Positions 32,401 through 43,075 of a stretch of DNA of 64,000 nucleotides are shown piece after piece. Within the stretch, counting starts at the first letter, position 1. Each line of letters starts with the position of its first letter. The notes beneath the pieces were generated by a model. It was given only the letters and a program-made list of their open reading frames with translations. It made no database searches and was not told the DNA's origin. The position numbers and the translations under genes are program-made. Source of the stretch: Agarophyton chilense. Lineage: Eukaryota; Rhodophyta; Florideophyceae; Gracilariales; Gracilariaceae. The stretch lies in NCBI GenBank assembly GCA_030374765.1, contig JARGXX010000068.1:3472001-3536000 (forward strand). Reading direction: 5' to 3'.

Positions 32401-35400
32401 CCCCATCCCGGTCTGCGATGCGCTGTGCCGTGCTGCGCGGTGTGGTGCTATCGGTATCGTCGGAGCAAGTCCTGAGCCTGTATCATAGCTGTGGTCCGTA
32501 TGCTTCCCCCTTTCCGTCATGGTGCTTGCGCTATCTACATCTTCCATCGATCGAGCGCCTTCTTTTCATACATCTCCTCCATCATCGTGATAAACAAGCA
32601 CGAACCGCTATTAACTGCTGTGAACGCTCTCCCTTTCAACTTGTGCAGTATCAACCCTACCTCACTCGCCTCATGCAAACGCGCCGCGCCCAATTGTATC
32701 GCCACATTTCTCGCCCTCCCCGCCACCCCTATGACGAGCCACTACTCACCTTCCTTCCCGGAACCCACTCGAGACTCCCCTCACATCGTGTATCTTTCCA
32801 AAGTATCGCAAGTCTGATCTTTCACCTATGAGCGGCCAAGATTTCCTTCGCAGCAAGCTTCATCGCACGCTGTGCGACGCCTCGCGTCGGTTCACAGTTT
32901 CGGCATCTTCGGACTATCGTTCTTTACCACAACTTGCAGTTGCTAAACTCATCAAGTAGCAATTGTTTCGTCGCCCTTGCAGCAAGTACAACTACTAAAG
33001 CTTGAGCACCGTGAGCGAGCAGCTTAAGCTTGCTCTTGCTTTGCACCTTGACGGCGATCAACCACTCGAATAGTCGACTCCAAATTGATGCTGAGCAACT
33101 TCTGCCTAGTGTAGACCACAATCCTTTCATTTCTAGTTCGACTCGCGAGCTAGTCATCGGTCTTGATGCACGCAAGCCCATTCTGCCTCGGTAGCAAACT
33201 TGATAATTTTGTCATCTATAGCATGCATGGTCCTAACAACTATAACAAACAAACGGAAGGCGATCTGGATACCCTTCCGACCATTATTGTCTAACAGCCG
33301 GCCTGGTATCACGAATGGTCACCTTCACGTAAGCCCAGGTGAACAAATTCAAACTTTCGGCATGAGTAAAGGCAGTCTGCGCAAGTTGAATTGGGCCATG
33401 TTCTTTAATAATTATGAACATTAACGCCTGAAAGTATCCCCCAGTCATTGTCTTTCGCTGATCTATGGAATAAGATACGACCGCTTCCTAGCTTGAGCAA
33501 TCCATGCAATGCATCCCATGTGCTCAAAGAGGCAGCTGCGTTGAGAAAGGCTATGTCAAAGAAGTCATATTCCAAAATGCTAGCGATTCTGTTACAACAT
33601 AGAGCTGAACAACTTTTCCTTTGCCAGTCTCCATAATCTTGATATGCGAAGCGTGCAAAGCTGTTACGTACTGAGAAATACATTGTGCAAAATCGTCAGA
33701 CGTGAGATGTAGTTGTTCCAGAAAACATTTCGCAGTCAAAAAGTTCCTGAAGCAAAGTGGTCGGGATGTAAAGCTCAAAGTCTCGTGCGATGAGGGATTA
33801 GAACTAATCAGTGATAGGAACGTCCTTCACAAACAAGGCATGTTTGAACATGTTAGAGCATGTGCGCAATGTTTAACTACTCTAACCTTTTTTGCAACTT
33901 TCGTACCGCGCAGATACTCCGATTTTCTTGCCACTCGCTTTTCACGTGGGCTTCTTTTGCTCCTAATGCGGTTAGCTTGCTTGAGCAGATCAGAGAATAT
34001 GGAAAGACCGACAAGCTTGGTAACAACGATGGCGTACTCATGCTGCTAACCATGCATTCGAGTTCGTGCTCCCCGGCAAGAATGTTCCATCAAGGACTGG
34101 TTTTTTTTTGGTTGTTTTCTTTCTCTTGTCTGCTGGTTGTCTAAGGAGAATCCATTCCGTCCGTCCCCCCCCCCCGCAGCTAGAAGTGGAGCACGGAAAC
34201 CAGTCAAAGCCTTTGATAGACTCGAGCATGCCAGAGGCTGGCAACCTTTTGTTTGCGTTTCCGTCTCTTTAAACACAACAGAGAGAGATTTTATGAAACA
34301 GTGTAATGATCATTCAGTGGAAAGCATGGCGCTCTTGCTACTTGTAAGAAAGCCTTCACAGTTTTTGGCAACGTTATGGATTGCGGCGCGGCACATGCTT
34401 TGGCTCAAATGATTCCCATATTCATCAGGGAAAACTTTGATACATCCACACAGGATTCTAGCGAAGATTCCAAGGATACACTGGAATAATTTGTTGTCAT
34501 GTATCATCTATCCATCTGGTCCATCAAAAGCCTGCTCTACTCTCGTTGAGGTGCTTTTCTCTCTCTGTTGGTAGGCAGTAGGACGATGAATGTGAATCTT
34601 CTCAGACAGTTCATTCATGCTGCTCGGGCACCAACAGGGAACTTTTGAGCATTCGCGTTCAACTTCCACCTACGGAGTTACTCACAAACTTGTTCTTAAA
34701 TGATCTCCAGGTGATCACCGCAAAAAGCGTGGCACTATAAAAACCGTTGCATTTGAATTAGTGTGGCCCACACTGCTATCCGTTTCCATGAAACAATTTT
34801 GGGTTGTAAATAGTGTGACCGAAACGATGAACCTGTTAATTTGGCGCAATCCATAGCCAAAGGACAGTGCTTTTGGCTCAAAAGCTCCAGTTTTCGGAGC
34901 GATGAAGGGCAAAACCTCTCGAGTTCAAAACTCAGACACAATATGCCTTTTTATGCAAGGTTGAGAAAACGCCTGCCAAAACAACTGTACGTCCCTGACG
35001 ACACAAACCATCACTCCAATTGTCCAAACCGCAACCGGAGCCACCACATACTCAGCTGCTGCGGCCACCAAAACGTGCACTGCAACATGTGCTGTGCGTA
35101 ACGAATCTAGTTCAAATAGCAGAGTGGATGCTTCAAACAGTCGCAAAAACTGACGCACACAAGAATATTGTCTCAAGCCGTAGAACACTTCCGCAGCATC
35201 ACTTTCGGGAAAGTGGCAAAGCCAATTTCATGAAGTCGTCACGAATCTGGAAAGCAAAACATGATTTGATTAATACACGAAAGCAACAAAACAATCCTAA
35301 TTCCGAAGCATCTCTTTGCATTAGGCCCGTTCTTAACAAGCGTGGATTCGTGAATCCACGCGTGAAGGACGGGTAGCATCATATAATTGATCAAAGAAAA

Positions 35401-38400
35401 CTTTCGACTTTTGCACAGAAAGAGTAGTATCTTTTCTTATACGCCCATGACTGTAAGGGGAATACGCAGTTATGGAATCCCCGCAATATTGCGAAATGGA
35501 CCACCATCTACGCAGTGCATATTATCGAAACCTGCTTTGGTGCCCAGGCCAATCAATTTTTGTCGTAAACTCTGCACCGCACCTCAAACTTTAACCAGCC
35601 GGTTACTGCACTGTGAGGCTTGTAAAACGCACTAGTGAAACGCGTGCTGTAACGTGTATATGAACGTAAGCGACGCACATCGGTCCTACAGTTTCACCCA
35701 ATTAATATTGTAATTAAGCTATTTTTTGGTGGTAACGCTGTAGAAAAGAGATATATTTAGCACAAATCCTGTACAAAACGCAAATGCGTTCTGCGTTGAG
35801 TAAAGCTCGCAATTCAGACACGCTGGCCGGTACCCGACTGTAAGCCGCACGAATTTTCGCACAGGCTTTCTTCCAAATTGTCTGTATAAGGCCGACCTTC
35901 GTCACCTCTGACCAACTGTAGTCAATTCAGCTCGACAAAAGCAGCTCATCCCCTTTTCTTTGGCACGAGAAGTATCTTTCAGCATATTTAGTGCCTCTTA
36001 TGCCATCAACTCTTTTTCTTTTCTTCTTTTACTTATAAGTTGAATCCGCTTTCTATAGCAACTGCGCCGATACTTTCTCCGACCACGTCACTCATGTAGG
36101 ACTGTTGAGAAGCTCTTGTTATTAACAAAATCGCTCGATGCATCGTAAAGCTTCTTTTATGGCTTTTAAGCATTTGTTGAAAACTGAGTGACTTTCACTG
36201 CTCTTTTGGAATTATGTACCAGTACTGATTTTATCTTTCTTGCATTAAATGCTGACGTTTTCAATTTCTTTGTGAAGAGCAACGTTCTCCAGGGAGGTTT
36301 TTGGGGACTTAAGTTTTTTCCGGAGGCTCAGGCGTGCAACCTCGTTATGAGTAGGAGTAATCCGTTTTCACGGCGATGGCCAGAACGCCGGTGATGCACC
36401 GGCAGGACCGGGTGCCATACACGTGGCCGCAGCGCCCGCGCGACACGTGGCCGCCAGATTGGCCCCTTTGTTAGACGGACATTTAGCTATTTAGGATAGA
36501 CTTTATTTATTCTATTCTACGGTGACTACAGTACTTTGGCCGCCGGTCTCGCGGCCGCCGGTCCAGTAAAGTCTCCCCAACAAGGGTGATCTTGGTCTTT
36601 GAGATCTTGGCTCTGGGTCGAACCGCCTGCGCGGATATACAACTCCTTACGGAGGGCTTTTCCGTAGTGCACGGCTTCCCAGCCCCCTTGGACGTTCAAG
36701 CAGCCTTCGTGTGTTGGGTATCTATTCCCAATTTCGTGGTTCCGCCCGTGTATACGGTTTGCTACACCCGGCAGTGCCGGCTATTCCCGAGTCCCCTCTT
36801 GCGACTCGTGGTCAACCTCGCCCTCTTGCCTCCGTTCCCATTTTCCTTCCGTCTTCCTCCCCTTCAATGGGCAATTCCCGCTCTTGCGGCTCGCACTAAC
36901 ATCTGTCGTGCTCGCCACTCTCGTGGGTTTTGCCTCTTCAGAAGATACGCAAGCACCGCTTCGGCGGATATTCTCGGCTTCTTTCAGCCTCCCTGCGCCC
37001 GTCGCGACGGTTCGGCTCCGGCTTACACCCGGCATTGCGTGCCGATCCCTGGGAGGGCTCTACCGCATCGGTTACCTCGTGAAAAGAAGATCCGGACGTC
37101 TTCGTAGGTTTTCCCCCTTCGGGGCATTGTCCTACACTTTGAGCGAATATGCAACTGTGAAAGGTATCCATTCGAAAATAGAAGCCATCAGCATTATTCA
37201 AACGGCTACATATCGCAGATACTTCTCGCCGTTTACCGAAAGCCTGAGCATCTTGCGCGCCCGCTACATCCTTCGAGATGTTACTCATCTTGAAAAACGT
37301 CTCCGCCATTCTCCATCTTATAAACGTTCTCTGAAGTACATGGCCATTTGCATTATCAACATGCAAAGCGAGCGCCAATTAGAGGTGCAGAAAGGCGGTC
37401 GTGAGAACAAAAAAGCACTTCGACGCGCTAATAACAAAGACATTGACGTCTAGTGTCTTTTTGAGATCTACAGTTCCCCTTCGATGCCCATGATCTTGGA
37501 GTTCATTATAAATTTTTTTTATTGTGCTCACGTCAGAAAAAGTACAATAATATTCTAGAACGTTTGCGATACATAAATGCTGTTTTTACATCGTGATATA
37601 GGTCTTTAAACCTTTTTTATTATACCGCAGCTTTACACCTTTGCGTTCGTCTTTTTCATATATGTTTTGGTCATTTCATCATTCACAATCTCTACCCAGT
37701 ACACTTCTTCTTTTTTTTCGTCTATCTTTGATTTATTCTATTAGCCTTGTTTTGGGCTGGTACTGTCGATATCATATCTACTACTTGTTTCTTCATGGGT
37801 TGTGGCCACCCACGTTGTGGCCTCTTAACTAAATTTGAACGGATATGACGTTTACATGCACATTGCGTTTTTTTGCACCGCATCCGCACCCTACCCCAAA
37901 TATGTCTCAAGAAGGACAAGGTTCTGTTTTCTGAACGATCAGTACCCCACCGCAGCATAAACGCAGAAGCCCAAACAGATTTTCTCATTCAAAAACTATG
38001 ACATCGCTTTTAATGAAGCCACTTCAAAGCTTGCGATGCAAACACGACGCGCAATATGGAGAAATGGAATTTGGCCCGACGTCTGTAAACTAGCTCTGTA
38101 TGCTTCTTACAGAGGTTAATTTACTGTTCACGCTTGTTAAGAACATTGTGGATCGAATCAAGGAAATCATGGAACGGAACTTGGACGCTATTTCTACTTC
38201 AACTCTTATCCATGCAGTGCAGGTTCATGGGAAATCTTTCAACTAAACTGTGAACACTTGTGGAGCTGAACCAGCGAAACACTCTACCGCGAAGGTAATG
38301 CACGAAGCTCTAGCAATCACAGAATTGCTAATCCCTTACCGTTCACCGCACATTCTGAAGTTCCAGCTATCCTTCTTTCCCTTTTGCCGGTCTTTCACAT

Positions 38401-38524
38401 TCAAGACATGCATCTTTCAATGGGGGGACCCAAGCACGTTGCTTTTGAGAAGCATCCCCATTGTACTTTACAAACGTTAGTATACGTCTCATCCCCAACC
38501 TCAGTCCACGTATCCAACCGTACT
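32401..38524. other. Long stretch without a defensible gene
   Basis: 6.1 kb. Frames are short apart from a 173-codon (36586-37107) and a 189-codon (36884-37453) plus-strand frame, neither of which resembles a known family. 36.4-37.1 kb is C/T-rich with repeated CACGTGGC boxes and is reminiscent of the insert at 23291-24175, so an LTR-like element is possible. A poly-C run lies at 34166-34175. A pogo-type palindrome lies at 34756-34773. Confidence 0.5.
34756..34830. repeat. Short pogo-related terminal repeat / MITE remnant
   Basis: 34756-34773 is the exact reverse complement of the 18-bp palindromic word at 4353-4370. A second TAGTGTG word follows about 45 bp later. No transposase sequence adjoins it, so it may be the end of a small non-autonomous relative of the pogo-like element. 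Confidence 0.45.
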
Positions 38525-40300
38525 TCACGCCGTTGCACCACTATCCTTCTTCCTCCTCGACCTGAGACGCAACCCCCTTATCCCACTCCGAGTGCTCGAA
38601 CTAGAACTTAAATCGCTTCCGCCATCCTCTATGCACTTGCGCTCACTATCAGCACTACAACTTCTGGTCGACCCGCCACTCTCCACACTAACTCGCATAA
38701 ACCTCCCTCTATCCACACTCAGACTCGTCGATTTCCTCAACACTGAATTGTCTGTCAAACCCGCCTTAGCCTTCCGCTTCGGCGCAAAAGAAGGTATTAA
38801 ACCTACATTGTACCCTAAACCATCCGCCCCGGCGGGTGCGCGCTCCGGCGCCTTGGCGGTTACTTCGCCACGGCGTTGTGTTACTCTACGCCGCTCAGCG
38901 ACTCGTTCGAGATGCATTCGTCGTAGATCTTCCTGGTCTGCAATTCGTTCTTCATCCACTAAAGCTGCAAAACTCTCTACACTCAAAACTGCTATGATTG
39001 CAACGCGCCACCGTATCCTTGGGCTCGAGCTTCTCGTACGTCTATAATTCAATGTTCGTAGCGTTAAGGGTAGAACGTATTGTGAATGACGCAACCAAGG
39101 ATGTACACGGGCAGCTGAGGCACGCAAGCGAGTGCGCGGGTTCGGATGTAACAAGGAGCAGAGCAACGACTTGGCATCGTCTGAAACTCGATGCCAAGGA
39201 TCCGCTACCAGTTGCAAATTGCGTGTGCGAATATTCTTCAGCACCATCGCAGAGTCGGGTGCATCGAATGGTAATTGACCGCCACTGAGAAGCCAAAACA
39301 TGATAACGCCAGCAGCCCACACATCGACTGGCGGACCGTAACCGATTCGCTGGTTGTCATGGGGATGACGAGAAATTACTTCAGGGGCAAGGTAGTTCGG
39401 CGTACCGACAATATCAGTGAGTTCGGTTTCTGAATCGACGAAGGCGGCCAGTCCGAAGTCGCAAAGGCATGCGGTAGTAGCCCAAAGATTTTCGTTGGGA
39501 TGAGCTGTGAGGAGAATGTTATCCGGTTTGACGTCGCGATGGCAGATGTTCTCGGCCTCTAGATATGCCAGAGCGTCTAGCAAACGCGACATGATTGTGG
39601 CAGCAACGGATTCAGGAAGCGGACGCTTTTTCGGTGGGGTGTCGATCATTCGTTGTTCGAGGGTGTTTGCTGACATGTAAGGCATGACCACGTACATTGA
39701 GGCCGGAGAATCGAATATATCTAGGCACTGAACGATGCATGGGTGATTGACAAACGCCATCATTCGGACTTCTGTATGGGCATACGAAAGCTCAATGCGT
39801 GAACTTATTGTCTTGTCGACGTATTTGACAGCGACATGGTGACCATCATCTTTATCAAAGCCGAAGTAAACGGTTGAAAATGCGCCAGTTCCCAGTCGTT
39901 TGGTATCCACGAGCTTGTAGAAATCTCCAAATTGTCTAGCAGCATCAGAAAAGGCGGCAAACCAAGCGTCGAATTCCTTGTCGGTACGCAAAGTTACCAC
40001 CACCTTGTCGTCACTCAATTTGACAACTATTTCCTTTCTTCTAGGACTAGCAGCAACGTGGGAAGGAAACAACTCAGCTTGAAACAAAAGCAAGTCATTG
40101 AGGTCATCTGCGCCGTCATAGACAGACAGCACGTAGTGCAAAAGTCGCATGTAACGGCGTTGCGCAAGCCGTGCGCCTCGTGAGCGGAAAAGAGCCCAAC
40201 CGCGGATGCGGTGCGGCCTTCCGTGTCTAAGATGTGTCATTTCTTGGGATTTGGGTGCATCGCAGCGCAGCCGGGGATGAAGCTCGGCGAGACGAAGCAC
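38525..40300 (-). CDS. PH-domain serine/threonine protein kinase
   Basis: 591 residues. Residues about 22-120 look like a pleckstrin-homology domain (RIRGWALFRSRGARLAQRRY; FDAWFAAFSDAARQF with the invariant Trp in the last helix), a lipid or protein docking module. The kinase domain spans about 128-403: glycine loop LGTGAFSTVYFG (136-147), VAVK Lys159, HRDVKPDN (254-261), DFG (281-283), GTPNYLAPE (299-307), and DVWAAGVIMFWLLSGGQLPF, closest in style to the CaM-kinase group. All catalytic residues are present. The C-terminal 190 residues are basic and Ser-rich, probably a regulatory tail. Met21 (40240) is an equally good start. It is head-to-head with the AT-hook gene. Substrates are unknown. 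Confidence 0.88.
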   Translation of the reverse strand: MLRLAELHPRLRCDAPKSQEMTHLRHGRPHRIRGWALFRSRGARLAQRRYMRLLHYVLSVYDGADDLNDLLLFQAELFPSHVAASPRRKEIVVKLSDDKVVVTLRTDKEFDAWFAAFSDAARQFGDFYKLVDTKRLGTGAFSTVYFGFDKDDGHHVAVKYVDKTISSRIELSYAHTEVRMMAFVNHPCIVQCLDIFDSPASMYVVMPYMSANTLEQRMIDTPPKKRPLPESVAATIMSRLLDALAYLEAENICHRDVKPDNILLTAHPNENLWATTACLCDFGLAAFVDSETELTDIVGTPNYLAPEVISRHPHDNQRIGYGPPVDVWAAGVIMFWLLSGGQLPFDAPDSAMVLKNIRTRNLQLVADPWHRVSDDAKSLLCSLLHPNPRTRLRASAARVHPWLRHSQYVLPLTLRTLNYRRTRSSSPRIRWRVAIIAVLSVESFAALVDEERIADQEDLRRMHLERVAERRRVTQRRGEVTAKAPERAPAGADGLGYNVGLIPSFAPKRKAKAGLTDNSVLRKSTSLSVDRGRFMRVSVESGGSTRSCSADSERKCIEDGGSDLSSSSSTRSGIRGLRLRSRRKKDSGATA

Positions 40301-40686
40301 GTCCGCTCTATCGAGTGACTAAAGTTTTTTGCGTTCCAAACACGTACTGTTGATGGAGCGCGAGACCTGTACGCCAGCTGGCGGCTCCGCCCGTCACGCT
40401 GGCGCCAAGCATCCATCACTTCAATTGCTCACAAAACATCACGAGAATGGCATCACGGGAATGGACCCGTCCGTGACCGATTGTCACGCAGTCATCGTGG
40501 CCACGTTTCGCTCTAGGCTTCCGCTTGGCGCCAAAATGCTGAAGCAAACGCAACAAGAGCGCATCCGCGGCGACTGCGTGCCGTTCGCTTCATCTCGTCT
40601 CTTTGACGCCCCGCCCATTACTCGTCCCCGCGATTTGTCGCGCCACCGCCTTGATTGCCTCGCCCGTCAGCATTGCCTTCCTCTTC
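40301..40686. promoter_or_regulatory. Divergent promoter region
   Basis: 300-390 bp (depending on the starts chosen) between the head-to-head kinase and AT-hook genes. No TATA box or operator-like repeat was noticed. Confidence 0.4.
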
Positions 40687-42033
40687 ATGGAAAATACCAA
40701 TGTACAGTGGAATCACGCCTCATTCACGCGTCTTCTTCGTGTGCTAGTGCTATCCCGCGGTTCTCTCCCGCTTACTTCGGCGCTTCTACCTGAGTTGTCC
40801 ACCGCCGCAATCCGCAAAACTCTTCGTCAAATCTCATCCGCACATCGAAATCCTTTGTCTTGGTCCGACTCTAAGCATATCGCCTTCGTGCTTCATCGCG
40901 TCGCAAGCCACACACTTCCTCCGCCAGCTCCTTCACCACCCATGCCTTCGTCCTCCCCTGCCTCCAAACGTGTCGTATTGCAACTCGTGCCCGGCACTAC
41001 CCGCGATGCTGCGCTTGTTCGTGCTAGCAAAAACCACCCATTTCTCGAACTCGTGTTGCGTGCTAGACGACCCCTGTGGGACGTGTTTGCGCATGTTTAC
41101 AAGAAATGGGGGTTACCGATCCGTCTAGTCACTCTGAATCATCTCAGCATTCACACATCTGTGGCTCATGTCCTTCCACCAAGCTCCGAACGCGTTCGTC
41201 TGCAGTACCAGGTAATCAGCGTTCACATCGACTTCTCGGCGTTGTCGTGCATTCTACCTTCTGGATATCAAGAAGGATCTCCCACACACCATCCACTAGC
41301 GACAGAGATTGATGACGAATTTTGGACTGAAAATACTGCATCGCACCTTCCGTTGCTTGACCTTGCTTCTGATTCTTTGTTTAACGTATCTTCAAATCAT
41401 GCCGAAGTACATCCTTCTCGTATGGAACAATGCCCTTCCGTCTTGAAGAAACGTCGTGTAGTTGCTCCCCTTTCGCTGCATCCACATCATCATCCTCAGA
41501 AGAAAAAGCCCGGCAGGCCTCGCACACATACCTCGCCGCCTCACAGAAAGTCAATTGGGCCGCTACCTTCGACACGGCCCACTATTACAAAAACGCAAAA
41601 CAAAGGTGAGAAGGCTGTTTTTAATCGATTGCGCGCACACTTGGAGCAGCTATCCTCAGAGTCTTCCCTAGCAGATGGGGCGTTTGACAAATGTAAGATG
41701 TTGCCTGTGTCCATGACGGATGCTGATGCCAAAAATCGTAACTCTCAGATCTTATCTGCAACCGACCAGATGTTCGCACAAGGCCTACTAACCCTCACAC
41801 AACAACCGGTAATCAGCCGAGATACTAACGCCACAGAGAAATGTGGGCCTACGAATTTGCATCCTTTAAATGATGCCATGCATCTCATCGAACACGATGG
41901 GTTGGCTGTTGATCTAAGTAATGCCGTAAGGATAGACCAGCAGCATTCTAAAGCAACCGGAGCTGGACCTTCAACAGCTTTACCTGTGCATGACGTGTCG
42001 CTTAACTTTTCAGCTCTTTTTAAGGATTTGTAG
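40603..42033 (+). CDS. AT-hook-containing protein of unknown function
   Basis: 476 residues. Met29 (40687, MENTNVQWNH) is the more likely start because the preceding 28 codons read as hydrophobic leader-like sequence without homology. A compact helical N-terminal part (30-105) is followed by a Pro/Ser linker, a folded-looking region (120-215) and a single AT-hook at 300-307 (KKKPGRPR, with the GRP core that enters the AT minor groove), preceded by a His-rich basic stretch. This suggests a chromatin- or DNA-binding role, which is inference. The remaining 165 residues are polar. I recognise no family for the N-terminal part. Codon use and GC content match the kinase gene. Confidence 0.7.
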   Translation: MTPRPLLVPAICRATALIASPVSIAFLFMENTNVQWNHASFTRLLRVLVLSRGSLPLTSALLPELSTAAIRKTLRQISSAHRNPLSWSDSKHIAFVLHRVASHTLPPPAPSPPMPSSSPASKRVVLQLVPGTTRDAALVRASKNHPFLELVLRARRPLWDVFAHVYKKWGLPIRLVTLNHLSIHTSVAHVLPPSSERVRLQYQVISVHIDFSALSCILPSGYQEGSPTHHPLATEIDDEFWTENTASHLPLLDLASDSLFNVSSNHAEVHPSRMEQCPSVLKKRRVVAPLSLHPHHHPQKKKPGRPRTHTSPPHRKSIGPLPSTRPTITKTQNKGEKAVFNRLRAHLEQLSSESSLADGAFDKCKMLPVSMTDADAKNRNSQILSATDQMFAQGLLTLTQQPVISRDTNATEKCGPTNLHPLNDAMHLIEHDGLAVDLSNAVRIDQQHSKATGAGPSTALPVHDVSLNFSALFKDL

Positions 42034-42425
42034 CACGGCGCACCATTTTTGATGCGCAGTGCACTGCATTACGAAGATAGATAGTGCCACTGAGGTAAAC
42101 AATTTGCTGTACTTGCCTCGCCCTTGTTGGACGTATTTCGTCTTGCTTTGAACACACTGCTGGTCCACACTGAACGAAGGTTCTACATTCTTAGAACTTT
42201 TCATGACTCTTTAATAGAGTCTGTAAGAGTACTACTTCACAAAAAAAGCCATTTCACATTTCTGCAAACATACCGCTCATTTAGCTGCAACTGTCGCGAT
42301 GAAGCATCGTTTCGAGGCGGGTGAGGTACAACGGTGCAAGAAAACCAAACAATTTCAAATTTTTTGTAAACTTCAAAATTAACCTTCTTTTAATTCAAAC
42401 CGTACGTACAGTTATTGAATCATAG
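42034..42425. other. Intergenic between AT-hook gene and DNA transposon
   Basis: About 390 bp of AT-rich sequence downstream of the AT-hook gene, presumably its 3' flank and terminator. No other feature seen. Confidence 0.4.
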
Positions 42426-43075
42426 ATATCCCTAGTACAACATTTTAAGGTCCATTTTTCTGCACATTAACTTTGAGCTTCTGTGCTTAGAAGCCTTTGA
42501 ACCCGTAGCCTTGTTGGGGACGATGTGTTCCGTGTTTGTGCGAAGTTTCAGCGTAATTGGACGAGTAGTTCAAGAGTTACAGAGTGTTAAAGTTGGGCTC
42601 TTCAAACTACCTCAAGCAGTCTCAAAATGGCCTTATGTGCGATAAATTGGACTTTACGACCACCCTCCTGCTCCCCAAACAGCTACATTTGCTACATCCC
42701 TCTATCTCTGTCCTAATTACTTCGCCCTGGATTGTCACTCCCCTCTTCTCCTCTTCGAATGCGGCCCTCGGCTTGCGTTTGTGCCTTCTGAAAGTCGTCT
42801 TGAAGACCTTAATGATACCATACTGGGTTTTCTTTGGAGATTGCTACCAACAGGCTATATTTCATCCTCAACTTTCTCAACTTCCTCAGATCTTCTCTTC
42901 ACATCATCAACACTAAGTCTCTGGCAACTTCCATTCACCTCTGACATAGATCCTGAGGCACTTGTACCATTTCTGCTTTGAGAACGTGAGTGTGCTCTCG
43001 CTGGAATCCTGCGCGCCTGTAGAAACTTATTTGTCTGCCAGATGTGGGAACAACTCTTCCCGATACCTGGCGCTA

